NCBI RefSeq assembly: GCF_029525575.1
Contig: NZ_JAPDIA010000008.1
Location: 1,798,001-1,862,000 of the forward strand
Origin: Cohnella rhizosphaerae
GTDB taxonomy: Bacteria; Bacillota; Bacilli; Paenibacillales; Paenibacillaceae
Length of the DNA: 64,000 nucleotides
Direction of reading: 5' to 3'
The position numbers and the translations under genes were made by a program. Below are positions 38,092 through 50,352 of this stretch, piece by piece (the stretch's first letter is position 1; each line of letters begins with the position of its first letter). The notes under the pieces are model-generated. The model was not told the DNA's origin. It worked only from the letters and a program-made list of their open reading frames with translations, and ran no database searches.

Positions 38092-39862
38092 TTATTGCGC
38101 CGCTGCCCAGTCGTTGACTTCCTTTGCGATGTCCGCGCCGCCGAGGGAATCGAAGTCTTTTACGAACTGCTCGAATTCGCCGATCGGTCGGACGCCCATA
38201 ATGAATTTCGTGTAATTTTCCAAAATCAGCTTCTCCAGCGTCGATTGTTTGGCGGTCATCGTCGGCGTCGGCGCGCCGTAGAATAGCGGTTCGACGATTT
38301 GTTTATTTTCCAGGTAGCCGTTTACGACGCTGTATGCGCCGATCGGCCCCGACCACATCCAGCCCGGCCATATTTCCGTTTTGACGCCGGCCGCTTTTCC
38401 TTCGCCGTCCGTGCCGTTGTAGCCGTTCTCCAGCAGCTCGATGTCGGGCTGGCTGCCCCGGTTCCAGGCGCTGAGCACTTCGGGATCCCGCGCTTTGCCG
38501 TATTCCACGTAGCCTTTGTGAATTAAAATATTTTGCTGCGGATGGAACGCGAAGATCGGCGAATATTTGTATTCGTTATGGGAGCCTTCCGGATATTGCG
38601 GGCCGTTATGATATCTTGGATCGTAGTCCGGACTAAGCGGGTTTTGTTTTTGCAGGAAGTAGTTGAGTATTTTGATCGCCGCTTCGGGATGTTTGGCCCC
38701 TTTTTTCACGACGAAGAAATTCGTTACGCCAAGCAAATTTTCGGCGGTAACCGTGCCGCCTGCCGTCGGAATCGGGTACGGACGCCAGTCGGCAGCCGGA
38801 TTTTTCTGCACGGCGCTCGGCAGCGGGGAGAAGACGTTCCAGTGAAGCCCGTAGAACATGCCGATTTTTTCCGAAACGACGGACTCGCCCACTTTTCCGA
38901 CGTCCTTGACCGCAAAGTCCTTCTCGATGTATCCGGACTTGTACATCTCCGCCAATTTGCCCAGCGCGGTTTTCGCTTCCGGCTGCACGTAGCCCAAGAT
39001 CAGCTTGCCGTCGCTGCCCTTGTTCCAAAGCAGATTGCCCGGCGAGCCGGTCATGACATGGTAGCCGTTAAAAAAAGCCGTTCAGCACGAATTCGCCGCC
39101 GAACAACCCTTTTTCGAGGGCAAGACCGTAAGTGTCCTTTTTGCCGTTTTGGTCCGGATCGTTTTCCGTAAACGCTTTCGACACCTCGTAGAGCTCATCC
39201 ATCGTCTTGGGAACGTCCAGCCCCAGCCGATCGAGCCAATCCTTGCGAATCCACAGAATCGGCGCGGAATCCGATGCGCCGTTCATCTGGGGAATCGCCA
39301 TCAGCTTGCCGTCGAAGGTGGCCTGCTTCAGTCCGATTCCGCCATCGGCCGTCATGATTTGATCCGCGAGCTCTGACTTATACTGTGCGTACGCGCCGGT
39401 CAAATCCGCCACCATATCGTTGTCGACCAGCTGCTTGAGCTGCACCGCGTTCACCATCGTGATGTCCGGCAGATCGTCGGAAGCGATCATCACGTTCAGC
39501 TTCTGCTCGTATTGATTGTCCGGCACCAGCCATTCGACCTTCAGCTTGATTCCGAGGTCCTTCTCAAAGCCTTGCGTCCACAAGTTGTTGTCTATCGTTT
39601 CCCCTTCGGGGAATTTCATCGATCCGTCGTCCAGCGATTTGACGGTCGTCACCGCGATCGGCGAATCGTATTTCCCGAGCGGGTCGGCCTTCGCCTCAGC
39701 CGCCCCCGAGGCTTGCGTCGTACCCGCAGCCGCGCTTCCGGACGAGCGCTGTCCCTCACCTTCGTTACCGCCCGGATTATCGCCGCCGCTGCACGCCGTC
39801 AATGCCAGCAAAATCGCGGCCATCCCGATTCCCGTTCCCTTTTTCCATTTCTCGTTGTTCAA
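38092..39862 (-). CDS. LplA-type extracellular sugar-binding lipoprotein, locus 2 (one frameshift)
   Basis: This large (about 590 residues) solute-binding lipoprotein feeds the LplB/LplC permeases. A lipobox LTAC follows GIGMAAILLA. The start is uncertain: TTG at 39862, 7 bases after GGGGGGA, fits better than the ATG at 39910, which lacks a ribosome site. The core includes NLWTQGFEKDLGIKLKVEW, DDLPDITMVNAVQLKQLVD and RKDWLDRLGLDVPKTMDELY, typical of the family. The frame breaks at A7 39070-39076; dropping one base turns a stop into FVLNGFFNGYHVMTGSPG. The gene lies 104 bases downstream of the response regulator. The size and partner subfamily suggest a complex pectin-type oligosaccharide, which is inference. 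Confidence 0.88.
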
Positions 39863-39966
39863 TTTCAATCCCCCCGCGTTCCTGGATTTGGAGTGAGTCC
39901 GCTGCTCCATGGTCCGAATTATGGCAGGAGGCGCTCGCTTTGAAAACGCATAACTTTTTGACTTGC

Positions 39967-41629
39967 TTATATTCGATTGACATCGCTCGCCATACGATCT
40001 CGGTATTCCTGCGGGCTAAATCCGAAGTGTTTCTTGAACGTCTTGGTGAAATAGGGCGCATACTCGAAGCCTGCGATTCTGGCGATCTCATACACTTTAA
40101 AGTCTGATTCGCGCAGCAGCTCTATCGCTTTGTTCATCCGTGCCTCCTGGATGTAGACGTTGAGGTTAACGCCCGTCACTTGTTTGAACAGTCGGGATAA
40201 ATACGACGGATTGAGCCGGCTGACTTCCGCAAGCCGCACGAGAGACAGATCGCCGTCCAGATGCGATAGCAAATATTCCTGCACTTGGGCGATCGCCGTA
40301 TGCGCATGACTGGTCTGCGCGTTCTGCCTCCATTCAAAAAGCAGCGGAGCGATATGACGAAACGCCTCCGAAGTCCGATTCGGCGCGGCTGCCGGATGAT
40401 GAAGCGCTTGAATATAAACATCCGGCGCCCCGTTCAGCCTTTCTTCCATGTTCCAAGTGTGGATATGGGACTGCACGAGCAGCGACAATGGAAAATAAAT
40501 GCCGAGCGCTGCATGCGTCAGATGACATGCCTGAGCCTTCTCGGCGCTTAGCAGCAGCTCCTCCAGCAAAGATAGAAATTCGTCTTTGCGCCCCGTATCC
40601 AGAAAGCTGCCGAGCAAATCCAGCCGCTTCACGTGCCGCATGATCGTTTCGAGCAGCTCGCTTTCCCCCGCAGCCGTCCGGGCAGCATTCGCAAAAGGGT
40701 ATTCCGCGATGCTTCCCCTGCCGCCGACGACCGGCAGGCTGCCGCTTGCCGCCCGGAGGACCGAATAGCGCTTGGCGATTTGATCCCAAGAGACGGCATG
40801 GCTGTCCACGATAAAATGGACCGATATACCGAACGTTTCCTCGCACATCTCCAGCACAAGCTCCAGCATGCCTTTCAGCTGCGCAATCCCGCCGATTTCC
40901 TCTTCGGCAACTTCGCCCTTGTCGGCCGCTAACGGTTGCTGCAACCATACGAGCATGCCGTCTTCTCCCACAAAAAAAGGCGGAAGCGAATCCATGGCCC
41001 ATGTATCGTTCAGCCGCCATTTTAACTTGATAGGCGCTTTCCGCCTGATTGACACGCTCCAATCGGCCCAAGGTCAGGTGCACTTCCCGTCCCGCGTTCA
41101 TCGGCAGCGACAGCTGTCGAAACTGGCCAGAGAGCTGCTCCGTCGAAAAAGGCGCTCCGCGGAGCAGGCCCGCAAAGAAGTCCTTTTGCAAAACGGGAAG
41201 CGCAAGCTTCATCTGCCGATTGGCCGTAGAGACGAGATCCTCCGATTTGCGGGCCTCGTCGATTTCCGCGACGGCTGCCCGGACAAATTCGAGTATGCGA
41301 TCGTACCCTTCCGTCTTCAGCAAGTAACGAACCCCGTCGTGTCGAATCGCCTGATAGACATAATCGAACTCGTTGTAGCCCGTCAGTAAAATGACTTTGC
41401 AATGCGGCCATCTTCTGCGGATCAGCTCGAGCAGTTGCAGGCCGCTCATGGAAGGCATCCGGATATCGGAGATAACAATATCCATTTTAGTGCGTTGCAG
41501 CCACTCCGCCGCTTCGTCGCCCGAGTAAGCTTTGTATACGTCAAGCTCGAGTCCGGACCCCAGCAGCATAAACTCGTACAAACCGTTGACGATAAACGGC
41601 TCGTCATCGACGATCATGAGTCGTTTCAT
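39967..41629 (-). CDS. YesN-type response regulator with AraC output domain, locus 2 (one frameshift)
   Basis: This is the regulator paired with the overlapping kinase and probably activates the binding-protein operon downstream. The receiver has LMIVDDEPFIVNGLYEFM, phosphoacceptor Asp in DIVISDIRMPSMSGLQLLEL and LLTGYNEFDYV; the usual TKP lysine is represented by YLLKTEGYDR, a small variation. The C-terminal AraC domain has LVRLAEVSRLNPSYLSRLFK and VYEIARIAGFEYAPYFTKTF. The frame breaks in the middle region, most likely at A7 40972-40978; dropping one base joins GHGFASAFF to VGEDGMLVWLQQP. The start at 41629 overlaps the end of the kinase gene by 26 bases, the same geometry as in locus 1. 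Confidence 0.86.
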
Positions 41630-43392
41630 CGCTTGTCGCCTCCCGTTCTTGAATGTTAATGATCACTCGGACCCCTCCATGGCTTCCATGACGAAAACCC
41701 AGGCCGCTATTCTCTCCGAACTTGAGCCGCAGTCGGCGATGAATGTTAACGATCGCGGTCATCTCGATCGCGTCGGCGCTTCCGATCGACAGCATGCCGT
41801 TTAATTCCCTCACTCTCTCATCCGTTACCGCCGGACCATTATCTTCCACCGAAATTGAGAACCTCCCGTTTTCAATTTCCTCTTCGAAACGGACGGCAAG
41901 AAGTCCTCCGCTCTTCTTGTCGGCCAAGCCGTGCTCGAACGCATTCTCGATGATCGGTTGCAGAATGAGCCGTGGCACAAGTCGATCCCGGCAGCTTGAC
42001 GGGAGATCGCCGAATTCGACGACGATGCGGTTGTAGAAGCGCAGGCTCTGAATGTCGCAGTAAGTCCTGGCGTGGTCTGCCTCGACATGCAGCGGCACAT
42101 CCTCCGCGGCGTTTCGCGTAATGTATTTGAAATATGAGCCGAGCTGGTGGGTGAACAGCTTGACGTTGTCGTAATCTTCGGTCATCGCCATGTTGTAGAG
42201 GACGAAATACGTGTTGTACAGAAAGTGCGGATTGATCTGCGACTGCAATTGCTTTAGCTCCGCCTGCTGCGCAAGAATTTGCTGCTTGTACACCTGGTCG
42301 ATCAGATGGTTAAGGTTGCGCATCATGCCATTGAACCGCTGAAAAAGAAATCCGAATTCATCGTTGCGCGCGTGGGTGATCTCGACGTCAAGCTTGCCCT
42401 TTTCCATTTGTCGCAGCACCCGAATCAGCTTCAGCATCGGCTGTTGAATAAACTTGAAGGCGGACAACATATACAAGACGACGATCATAACCGCGGCAAT
42501 TGAAAAAGAGGACGAAGATCGTCTTGAATCGATCGGCCTTGTCCGTCAGCGCCTCGTTCGGAACATACTGAACCAAAGCCGTCTTCAAGTATTCGGATTG
42601 GATATACACGGCGAAGTAATTTTTCCCCTCGTTTTTCAGTTGAAACGACCCGCTCTGCGACGCCCCCAACCTTGCCTCGACAGCGGTTTTTAAATGATCG
42701 ACGAAGCCGGAATCGGCCGTCTCTCTCGCGATCAGCCGGCCGTTCGGCAGCAGCAATGCGGCACCGCTGCCCTCCCGCGTCTCCAACTGACTCAATGCTG
42801 CACGGATTCGATCGACGGACAGCGTCGCCGTCAACAGATGTACGCGCTTGTCCAACCGATAGTCCTTATCCAGAGGAAGCAAGGCCCGCAAATAAATATC
42901 GTCGCGGTAGAAGATGAGCTGAGATTTCGAATCTGTCAGCGCGCTATTAAAAAACCGCAGCGCCGCCGGATCCAAGGCGCCGATACCGGTATTGGAGGAA
43001 ACGATCATATCCGCGGAGGGAATATGCGCAGTCACGTCCTTCACATAAATATTGCTGTTCTGCAAGACGAACAATCGCTGCTGCAGATTGTTGACGGAAT
43101 GGTAAATGTCGTAATCCGACATCTTGGTGATGAGATTGGAGAGATCGGTCAGATTGCTGTCGTACAGCGAATTAAACAACAAGGCATTGACGCGCTGAAT
43201 CTCCGTGTCCAGATTGCTTCCGTAGAAGTTCACTTGCGACCTCATCGTGCCTTCCAGCTCATCCTTCATGCTGGCGATCCCCCAGTTGTAAATCATAAAG
43301 CCGACCAGGTAAATCGGCGAGATGATCAACATAAACGTGAGAATCAGACGGGTGAAAATCGATTTTCGCCACAAAATGAAAGCGCTTTTCAT
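41604..43392 (-). CDS. YesM-type sensor histidine kinase, locus 2 (one frameshift)
   Basis: This membrane kinase is at the head of sugar locus 2. The start at 43392 (MKSAFILWRKSIF) follows AGGAGA. TM1 (LILTFMLIISPIYLVGFMIY) precedes a large extracellular sensor domain (about 45-285), TM2, HAMP (MLKLIRVLRQMEKGKLDVEI), the phosphoacceptor motif LQSQINPHFLYNTYFVLYNM, and HATPase motifs ENAFEHGLADKK and VEDNGPAV; the second DxGxG-like box is degenerate. The frame breaks inside TM2 at A5 42503-42507; dropping one base yields FVLFSIAAVMIVVLYML. A dyad AAAATGAAAGCGCTTTTCA overlaps the start codon and resembles a cre site with the right half shifted by one base. Confidence 0.86.
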
Positions 43393-43438
43393 TTTAAGAT
43401 CTCCTTTTGTCGCGCAACGCTGTATGCCCGCTGAGACC

Positions 43439-43444
43439 ATTATA
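43439..43444 (-). promoter_or_regulatory. Candidate -10 box for the locus 2 kinase
   Basis: TATAAT on the minus strand, 47 bases before the kinase start codon, is the only consensus-like box upstream of locus 2. I see no matching -35, so this is tentative. Confidence 0.3.
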
Positions 43445-43523
43445 GCGAAAGCGCGGAAGGCAATCGCTTATATTATTTTTACGGGCTGACAAATGGTTTA
43501 CATTACCCGCCCTTTGATAGAAC

Positions 43524-43565
43524 ACAAAAAAGCCCCCCGTCCGTTCCGAAGAACGAATCGGGAGC
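43524..43565 (-). terminator. Rho-independent terminator of sugar locus 3
   Basis: On the minus strand a stem (GCTCCCGATTCGTTC pairing imperfectly with GAACGGACGGGGGGC, TTCG loop) is followed by a T6 run. It lies 39 bases past the stop of the sialidase-fold gene at 43604. Confidence 0.75.
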
Positions 43566-43603
43566 CGGTCACAATGATTACCGTCGCGGATGGTCCGGCG
43601 ACA

Positions 43604-45527
43604 TTAATTCAACGATACATCGTCGATTCGGGTCCATTGATTGCCGGTCGTTGATTTGACGTGGAAGGCTACGCGCACTTTACCCGTCGTTACGTTAATC
43701 GTCCCGCTGCTGATCTGCTGATAGCTGGAAGTTCCCGTTGGAACGGAGACGTTCACGGCGCCTCCGTATTCGCTGACTTCCATCCGGTTGATGGCCAAAC
43801 CGCCCGTCGATTCTGTCCATGCGGTGATCGTATGCGTACCGCTGGGCACATGATCGAAGTCCTTGTAAATCCAAGTTTCGAAAGGCGACGCGCTCCACAT
43901 CGCATCGTGATACGAGCCGCTGTGGCTGCCTCCGTACGATTCGGGGAAATTGAAATCGGGATTCGCGCCGGCCACGTACCAGCCGCTGATGTCGTTCGAT
44001 TCAAAGCCCTGGTTTTTTTTGAAGGCTCACGTCGTCGATTCGGATCCACTGATTGCCTGTCGTCGATTTGGCGTGAAAGCATATATTCACGCTTCCCGTC
44101 GTCACGTTTATATGGCCCGAGTTGATCTGCTGGTAGCTCGACGTGCCGGTCGGTATCGGTACGTTGACGGAGCTGCCGTAGTTGCTGATCTCCATCTGGG
44201 AAATGGCCAATCCGCCGGTCGATTCCGTCCATGCGCTTATGTTGTAGCTGCCGTTCGACAAATGGTCGACGGTTTGGCAGACATACGTTTCATAAGGCGT
44301 TGCGCTCCACATGGCGTTATGATAAGCGCCATTTTGGCTACCGCCCGGCACGCCGGACGCCTCGACGAAGTTAGCCGAAGGATTGGGACCGGACACGCTC
44401 CAGCCATTTGGCGTTTGACCGGCGTTTTCCTCGAATCCGGCGTTTTTCACATAGCCTTTACTGACGAATGTGCCGAATTTCAACTGAACATTGCTTCGAT
44501 AGCTTCCCTGGTCCACGCTCGTCATGGCGGCGATCTCATTCGGGCCCGTCATATAAAGGCTGCTCCAGGCCTTGCCGAACGGGGTCCAGGGCGCAGCTCC
44601 GTTCAAATACCACGAAGTGCCGTAGTCGTCGCTGAAGGAAAGATTGCCGCTGTTGGAGGTAACGGCAAGCTGACCGTCGGGCAAAGAGAGCAAGAAGGGC
44701 GCCGAGTATTGGCCCGGGATCGTTCTGCCGATCCCGCTTGACCAGGTCGTTCCATCCATCGAGGTTTTGTAATGAATGTTGCAGTTGTCGGTCCCGCATA
44801 CTTCAAAGACGACCATATACTGTCCATTGTTCATCTTGGTCCACACGGGCATGCCGGGTCTTGCGGCCGCGTTGTTCGGATCCCATGCGACCCAAATTTC
44901 GTTGCCCCAGGTGACGCCGTAATCCGTCGACACGCGCTGGGATATGATTTGACTGTAGGAGGGGGTTTCCGTTACATGTTTTTCATTCGCGTACATGACC
45001 GCGAGATTCCCGTTATCGAGGAAATAAAAATGAGGTTCGTACATCCCTTTATCCGGGTTGCTCAAGCTGCCGGGCGATCCATTGTTCTGATCGATCGTGC
45101 TTAAATAGCTCCAGGTCGCGCCCAAGTCCGTGCTTTTATAAACCTTAAGCTGGTAGGAGGTCCCCCATATGACCGATCGCGAGCCGACAAGCACGTCGCC
45201 GTTCGGCAACTGAACAAGCATGCCGTTGTCCACGTCCCGGCCGGGATCCGATATGCTGCCGATCGGCGTCCACGTGCGGCCGTTGTCGGTGCTTCTGGCG
45301 ATTTCAAGCTGAACGTTCGTTAAATAGACGGAATAAACCGACAACCAATTGCCGTTGGACAGCTTTAGCATCCTGCCGTATTCTACATTGTGCGCGGAAT
45401 CGTTCTTCACGACGGTTCCGGAGCTCCAGGTCCCGACCAAATTATAAGCGTAAGCCGGTATGGACAAGCCGACAAGCGAACCGATCAACAGCAAAGTAAA
45501 CGCCAGTCGAATTTTTGATTTCATCAC
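43604..45527 (-). CDS. Secreted sialidase-fold (BNR-repeat) protein with duplicated CBM, one frameshift
   Basis: This is an extracellular exo-glycosidase-like protein of about 640 residues. The start is probably GTG at 45527, 6 bases after GGAGGG; a paralogue at 47599 has the same layout. The signal peptide ends in IPAYA. A six-bladed propeller carries Asp-box repeats STDNGRTWTPIG, STDLGATWSYL, STDYGVTWGNE and SDDYGTSWY, plus MYEPHFYFLDNGNLAVMYAN. Two copies of a roughly 125-residue lectin-like module follow, sharing ITAWTESTGGLAI and TGNQW-RIDDVSL motifs. The second copy is reached only after removing one base from T8 44013-44020 (corrected SLQKNQGFESNDISGWYVAG). GH33 sialidase and GH93 exo-arabinanase share this fold; with GH127 next door GH93-like activity is plausible, but not shown. 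Confidence 0.75.
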
Positions 45528-45611
45528 ATAAATCCCTCCATTTTAGAATGGACAACAAATTTATGCGGATTCATAGTTGGAAGTTAGTGGAAAGTTAATG
45601 TTTAAGTAAAG

Positions 45612-47599
45612 CTATAGCGACTCCAAGTAAAACTTTTGGTTGTTCAGATTCAAATCCGACCACTGGGTCAGTTGGGCGCCGTTAGTCAACGACTCCCCGG
45701 CCATATCCCAGAGCAATCCGTCGTGCTTGAAATACAGTTTGAAGCTTCCGTCGCTTTGCGGTACGAGACGAACCTGCTGATTGCTTCCGCCAACATAATC
45801 CCAAAGATTCGTAAAGGCTCCCGGACTTGTCGAACTTCCCGACACATCGATGACCTTGCCCGGGGCATGCAGACTGGATACCTTATACCATCCCTCCCCC
45901 CGCGCTTTCGAATCTCCATTTGAACCAATTGTTCGTTTCAAACGGCCATTGGATAATGACCGCGCCGTTTAAGACGGAGCCGCCTCCGATATCGATATAC
46001 TTGCCGCTGTGCTTGGCCTGAATATAATAATCTCCGACCGGCTGCAATCGCCATTTTTGCGCATTGATCCCGTTCCAGTCCCATTGCTGCAATTTGGCGT
46101 TATCGTTCGTCGAATCCCCGGAGACTTCAAGGACTTTCCCGCTTCCGACATTCACGATTTTGAACCAGCCGTCCCCGACGTCTACGAAATCCCATTGTTG
46201 CGACGTGTTTCCTTCCACGTAGGATGCGTTGACGATTTGAGCGCCGTTTGACATCGAATCGTTTTGTACGGTAGCCACTTTCCCGTTGATCCTGGAAGCA
46301 AACTTAAAGTGTCCGTCGCCTGTCGGAACGATGGACCAGCGCTGATTGAGGCTGTTCGAGTCATACGACCACTGGTTCACGACGGCGCCCTCTGCGGGAT
46401 CCCCGCCGATCAAATCGACGGTTTTCCCGTTTCGATTGACGAGCATGAACACATTGCCATTAAACGTATTGTTGGACGGGCGAATATCGATCGTTCCGAC
46501 CTTCACATCTTTATTCCCCGTCGCACTGTTCGACACAGTCCCGACCGCGAGTACGGTCGCTCCTCCGACCGGAACTAAACTTCTGCTGTAGGATGCGGGC
46601 AACACGGCGTCCTGCGTCGTCCATACGCCTTGCCCGTAATTGTAATTTAAAAACAGCTTATCCGATCCGCCGCAGGACAGGACAACCGTTCCATTCGGGC
46701 CTCCGGCTGGAATCCACACGACGTAGGGCTGAGAACCGGGCACTTCGCCTTTGGAAAAATTGACGCTAGTTCCCCGATCGGTCGGGCTTCCCCCAATTTT
46801 CGGGATTCGAGGAGATTTTGAAATGAACCTGGTCATGGGGCAGACCGACGATCTCGTACACGAGCATGTACTGACCGTTTCCCATTTTCGTCACGACCGG
46901 CATACCCGGCCTGAGCTCTCCAAGCGTAACGTCATTAACCGTTCCGCTCCAGTTCACGCCATCCGTCGACGTCCGGTGCACCACCATTTGATTATGGTCC
47001 GGACTCTGCTCATCGGCGTAGTAACAGATCAATTTGTTGTTGGCCACCAAAAGGAACGGCTCCCAGATTCCTTGGCTTTGCCAGTTCATCCCCCCTCCGT
47101 AAGCGCCCCCCGACGCAATCGTCGAAACGTATGTCCATGACCTGCCCAGATCGTTGCTCTTGTACAACTGAAGGTTATGAACCTGTTCTCCATCCGGAAA
47201 GGAATTGACGGCGAGCAGCATCGTGCCCGCGGGCATGCTGCCGACCTGTTGCGGCAATTCATACAAAAAACCTTGCTCCCGCAAGTATTCGCCGGCGCCG
47301 GCATTGACGTCCGTTACCGTACCGACCTGCGACCACGACTGTCCGCCGTTCGTGCTTTCGAAGATGGGAAAAGAGGGGCCTGGCACATTTCCGGTCCACG
47401 TTTCGAAGGTTGCGTACATTTTCCCGTTGTTAGATCCGTTGTACTGCAATTGCAAGGCTCTGGCATAACTTGCGGATTGCGCGGAAGAACCGGACCACAC
47501 CGCAACCGGACCAAAAGCTTTGGCGGCATTTCCGAATAACGGGGTACAGATTAAGGCAATCAACAGGATGAGCGCCATTTGAATTTTAAGCTTCGACAC
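45612..47599 (-). CDS. Secreted sialidase-fold protein with two ricin-type (CBM13) trefoils, two frameshifts
   Basis: This is an extracellular protein of about 660 residues. The start is GTG at 47599, 7 bases after GGAGG, paralleling the neighbour; an ATG at 47605 abuts the ribosome site. After a signal peptide (ending AAKA) the propeller has ESTNGGQSWSQVG, KSNDLGRSWTYVS and STDGVNWSG Asp boxes and IWEPFLLVANNKLICYYADE, equivalent to the neighbour's EPHF motif. The C-terminal half holds two ricin-B trefoils with repeated Q-x-W (NQRWSIVPTGDG, SQQWDFVDVGDG, AQKWRLQPVGDY). One extra base in C5 46790-46794 and one in C6 45896-45901 break the frame; corrected joins are NWGSPTDRGTSVNF and ESAGEGWYKVSSLH. 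Likely a galactose- or arabinose-binding exo-enzyme. Confidence 0.75.
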
Positions 47600-47652
47600 A
47601 TGCATTCCTCCATTGGAATGGATTGCAAACCCTTGCAAACCTATGTCGATCG

Positions 47653-49495
47653 TTAATAGAGATACAGTCGCCTATCTTCCGCCTCTCGAATCCACACCTG
47701 CATAAAGCCTTCTTCCCGGTTATCCCATGCATAATAAGGAATCAGCAGACAAGGCTTTCCCTCCTCCGCTAGGCCCGTCAATACGGTTACGCCGCCAAGC
47801 AGGTCCGGCCGGTAATGAATATTCAGCGGTTCGCGCGCAGCAAGGGCAAAGGCATCGTAGGTCAAATCCGGATTGTCGGCTTGCTCTGCGCAATACACGA
47901 TGGGACCGCGTTGAATGGCAAGCCGACCGCGGTCGGCTTCAACCGCCTCCCTGGCGCGAACGACCTCTACGGGCATATCGAGTTCCAGGACGATGACGTC
48001 TCCCTGCGACCATTTGCGATCCACGATCAGATAACCGCGGTCCGTCAACGCCCCGGCTCCGAAGAGGCGCTCGCCGCCGACCTTTAGCTTGTAGCCTCTG
48101 CACCAATCCGGCACGCGCAATCGAATGACGAAGCTCTCTTCTCGTTCAGGATGAACCGCTAGCTCGATCCTGCCGTCCCACGGATAGTTCGTCGTTTGCT
48201 TCAGCTTCACGGCTAGCCCGCTACCTGTCTCGAATTCCGCTTCGCTGTTCATGAACTGATTGACGGCGAGCCCGTCGTCGGTCCTCGCGTAGGCATACTG
48301 ACCAATGGAAGGCAGATATCTGGCTAAATTCGTCGGGCAGCAGGACGTGCCGAACCATTCGACGCGGTGGTGGCCGCCCTGCGACGCCAGCGGATTGACG
48401 TAAAAAAAACTTGTCGCCGGACAAAGAGATGCCGGCTAAAGCGCCATTGTACATTTCACGCTCCACCACGTCGGCATATTTGGCGTCGCCGAACAGCAGG
48501 TTCATCCGATGATTCCAGAACGCCATGGCGATGGCGGCGCAAGTCTCGCAGTAGGCCGACTCGTTCGGAAGATCGTAATCGTGGGTAAAGCCTTCATTGT
48601 GTTGGGAAGGTCCGATCCCGCCGGTCACGTACATGTTGCGCTCCACCGTATGCGCCCATACCCGATGCAAGGCATCCACGTAGGCCCGATCGCCTGAAGC
48701 GTGGACGACGTCCGCCATTGCCGTGTAGAGATACATCGCGCGGACGGCGTGCCCGGTCACCTTCTCGATGTCGCGAACCGGAACGTCGTCCTGACAGTAG
48801 GCCGGCCCCCATTCTTCTTTATCCCATATCTCGCCCTTCCCGTGACCGTGACCGCGTTCCTCCAGCAGCCAAAGCGCAAGCCGCCAATAACGCGCCTCCT
48901 GCGTGACGCGATACAGCTTCACGAGCGCCAGCTCGATTTCTTCATGTCCTTCCACCCAGTGACGCTTGCCGGGGCCGAATAGGCGATCGTAATGGTCAAC
49001 CATCCTGCAGGCGACGTCGAGAAGCTTGCGTTTGCCCGTCGCTTCGAAATACGCAATCGCCGCCTCGATTAAATGACCGCCATTGTACATTTCGTGTTTT
49101 TCCATATCCGTCCATTTGCTCTCCGGCGCAACTAACGTAAAGTAGGTGCACAAATAGCCATCAGGCTCCTGCGCGGCGGCGATAAGCGCGATGATTCGGT
49201 CGATCTCCGCCTCCAGCTCCGGATCCCGATCCGACATGAGCAGATAGGCTGCGCCCTCCAGCACTTTATACACGTCGGAGTCGTTGAAATAGATGCCTTC
49301 GAACGCGCCGTCCATGAGACCGGCGGCCTTGGCGAAGTTCGAGATACGCCCGGTTTTTTCGCATTGCGCCAGGCAGGCTTTAATCGTGACCTTGCTCAGC
49401 ACTTCAAGACGCGGACGCCAGAAACGATCCATGATCGTCACCTTCGTAAAAGGAACGCCCTGCCAATTCATCAACGGTGCTTCTGTCGGTATCAT
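47653..49495 (-). CDS. GH127 beta-L-arabinofuranosidase, one frameshift
   Basis: This is a cytoplasmic enzyme of about 613 residues that releases L-arabinofuranose from beta-linked arabino-oligosaccharides. No signal peptide is present. The Zn-Cys site of HypBA1 is fully conserved: acid/base Glu in HNEGFTHDYDLPNESAY, Glu and Cys of YCETCAA 16 and 18 residues later, and the adjacent CysCys of FGTSCCPTNLAR, the first being the expected nucleophile. The N-terminal (alpha/alpha)6 barrel is followed by C-terminal beta-sandwiches. The frame breaks at A8 48412-48419; dropping one base gives GDKFFYVNPLASQGGHHRVE. AAGGAA precedes the ATG. It sits directly behind the locus-3 permease genes, pointing to arabinose-containing oligosaccharides as the imported substrate. 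Confidence 0.9.
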
Positions 49496-49520
49496 TCGGG
49501 TTATTCCTTCTTTCGTTATT

Positions 49521-50352
49521 TCATCCTTTAAGACCGGTCAGCGTGATTCCTTCAAGGAAGTAGCGCTGCCCGACCAAAAACACGATGACGCAGGGCAGCA
49601 CGACGGCCGCCGAAGCCGCCATGAGCAGATCCCATTGCGCGGAATAGGAGCCTTGGAACATTTGCAGGCCGAGCGCAAGGGTAAACAGGCTGTCGCTTTT
49701 CAAATAAATAAGCGGTCCCATAAAGTCGTTCCACGAGCCGAGGAAGCTGAACAAGGCGACTACGATGATGGCCGAGCGGCTGAGCGGCAAAATGATGCGC
49801 CAGTAGATTTGAAAATATGTCGCGCCATCCACGAAGGCCGCTTCGTCGAAATCCCGCGGTATCGTTAAATAAAATTGACGCAGCAGAAAAATATTGAAGA
49901 TGCCGCCGCCAAAATAGGCCGGCACGATCAACGGGTAAAACGTGTCGTAGAAGCCGAGCATTTTCCAGCCGAGAAAGCTAGGAATCAAGGTGACGGCCGC
50001 CGGCAGCATCATGCTGGACATCAGAATGCCGAATACGGCGTCCCTACCCTTCCATTGAATGCGCGAGAACCCGAACGCCGCGATGCTGCTCGTCAGTACA
50101 GTGCCGATCAGCACGCCGGCCACGATGATCAGCGTATTGGTGAAGAAGGTGCCGAACGGCAGAACCGTTAGCGCGCGATGAAAATTGTCCCACTGGAATG
50201 GTTTTGGAATCCACTCCGGCGGCATGGTGAAGATCTGCGACAGGTTCATGAGCGAACTTCGCAGCAAGCCAAAGGAACGGAACGATAAACATGGCCGAGA
50301 TCAGCAATAATGCCGTATAACCTGCGGTTAGCGCCAGTCTGGATTGCCTCAC
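49521..50352 (-). CDS. Sugar ABC transporter permease 2 (MalG type), locus 3, one frameshift
   Basis: This is the second membrane subunit of the locus-3 importer, about 276 residues. Translation probably starts at GTG 50352, which overlaps the stop of permease 1 (GTGA). The N-terminus RQSRLALTAGYTALLLISAM then breaks frame between 50262 and 50283, one base extra; correction gives FIVPFLW followed by LLRSSLMNLSQIFTMPPEW. The exact extra base is unclear because the local runs are short. MPPEWIPKPFQWDNFHRAL, the EAA loop DEAAFVDGATYFQIYWRIIL and the C-terminal QRYFLEGITLTGLKG are characteristic. GH127 follows 25 bases downstream. Confidence 0.88.
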
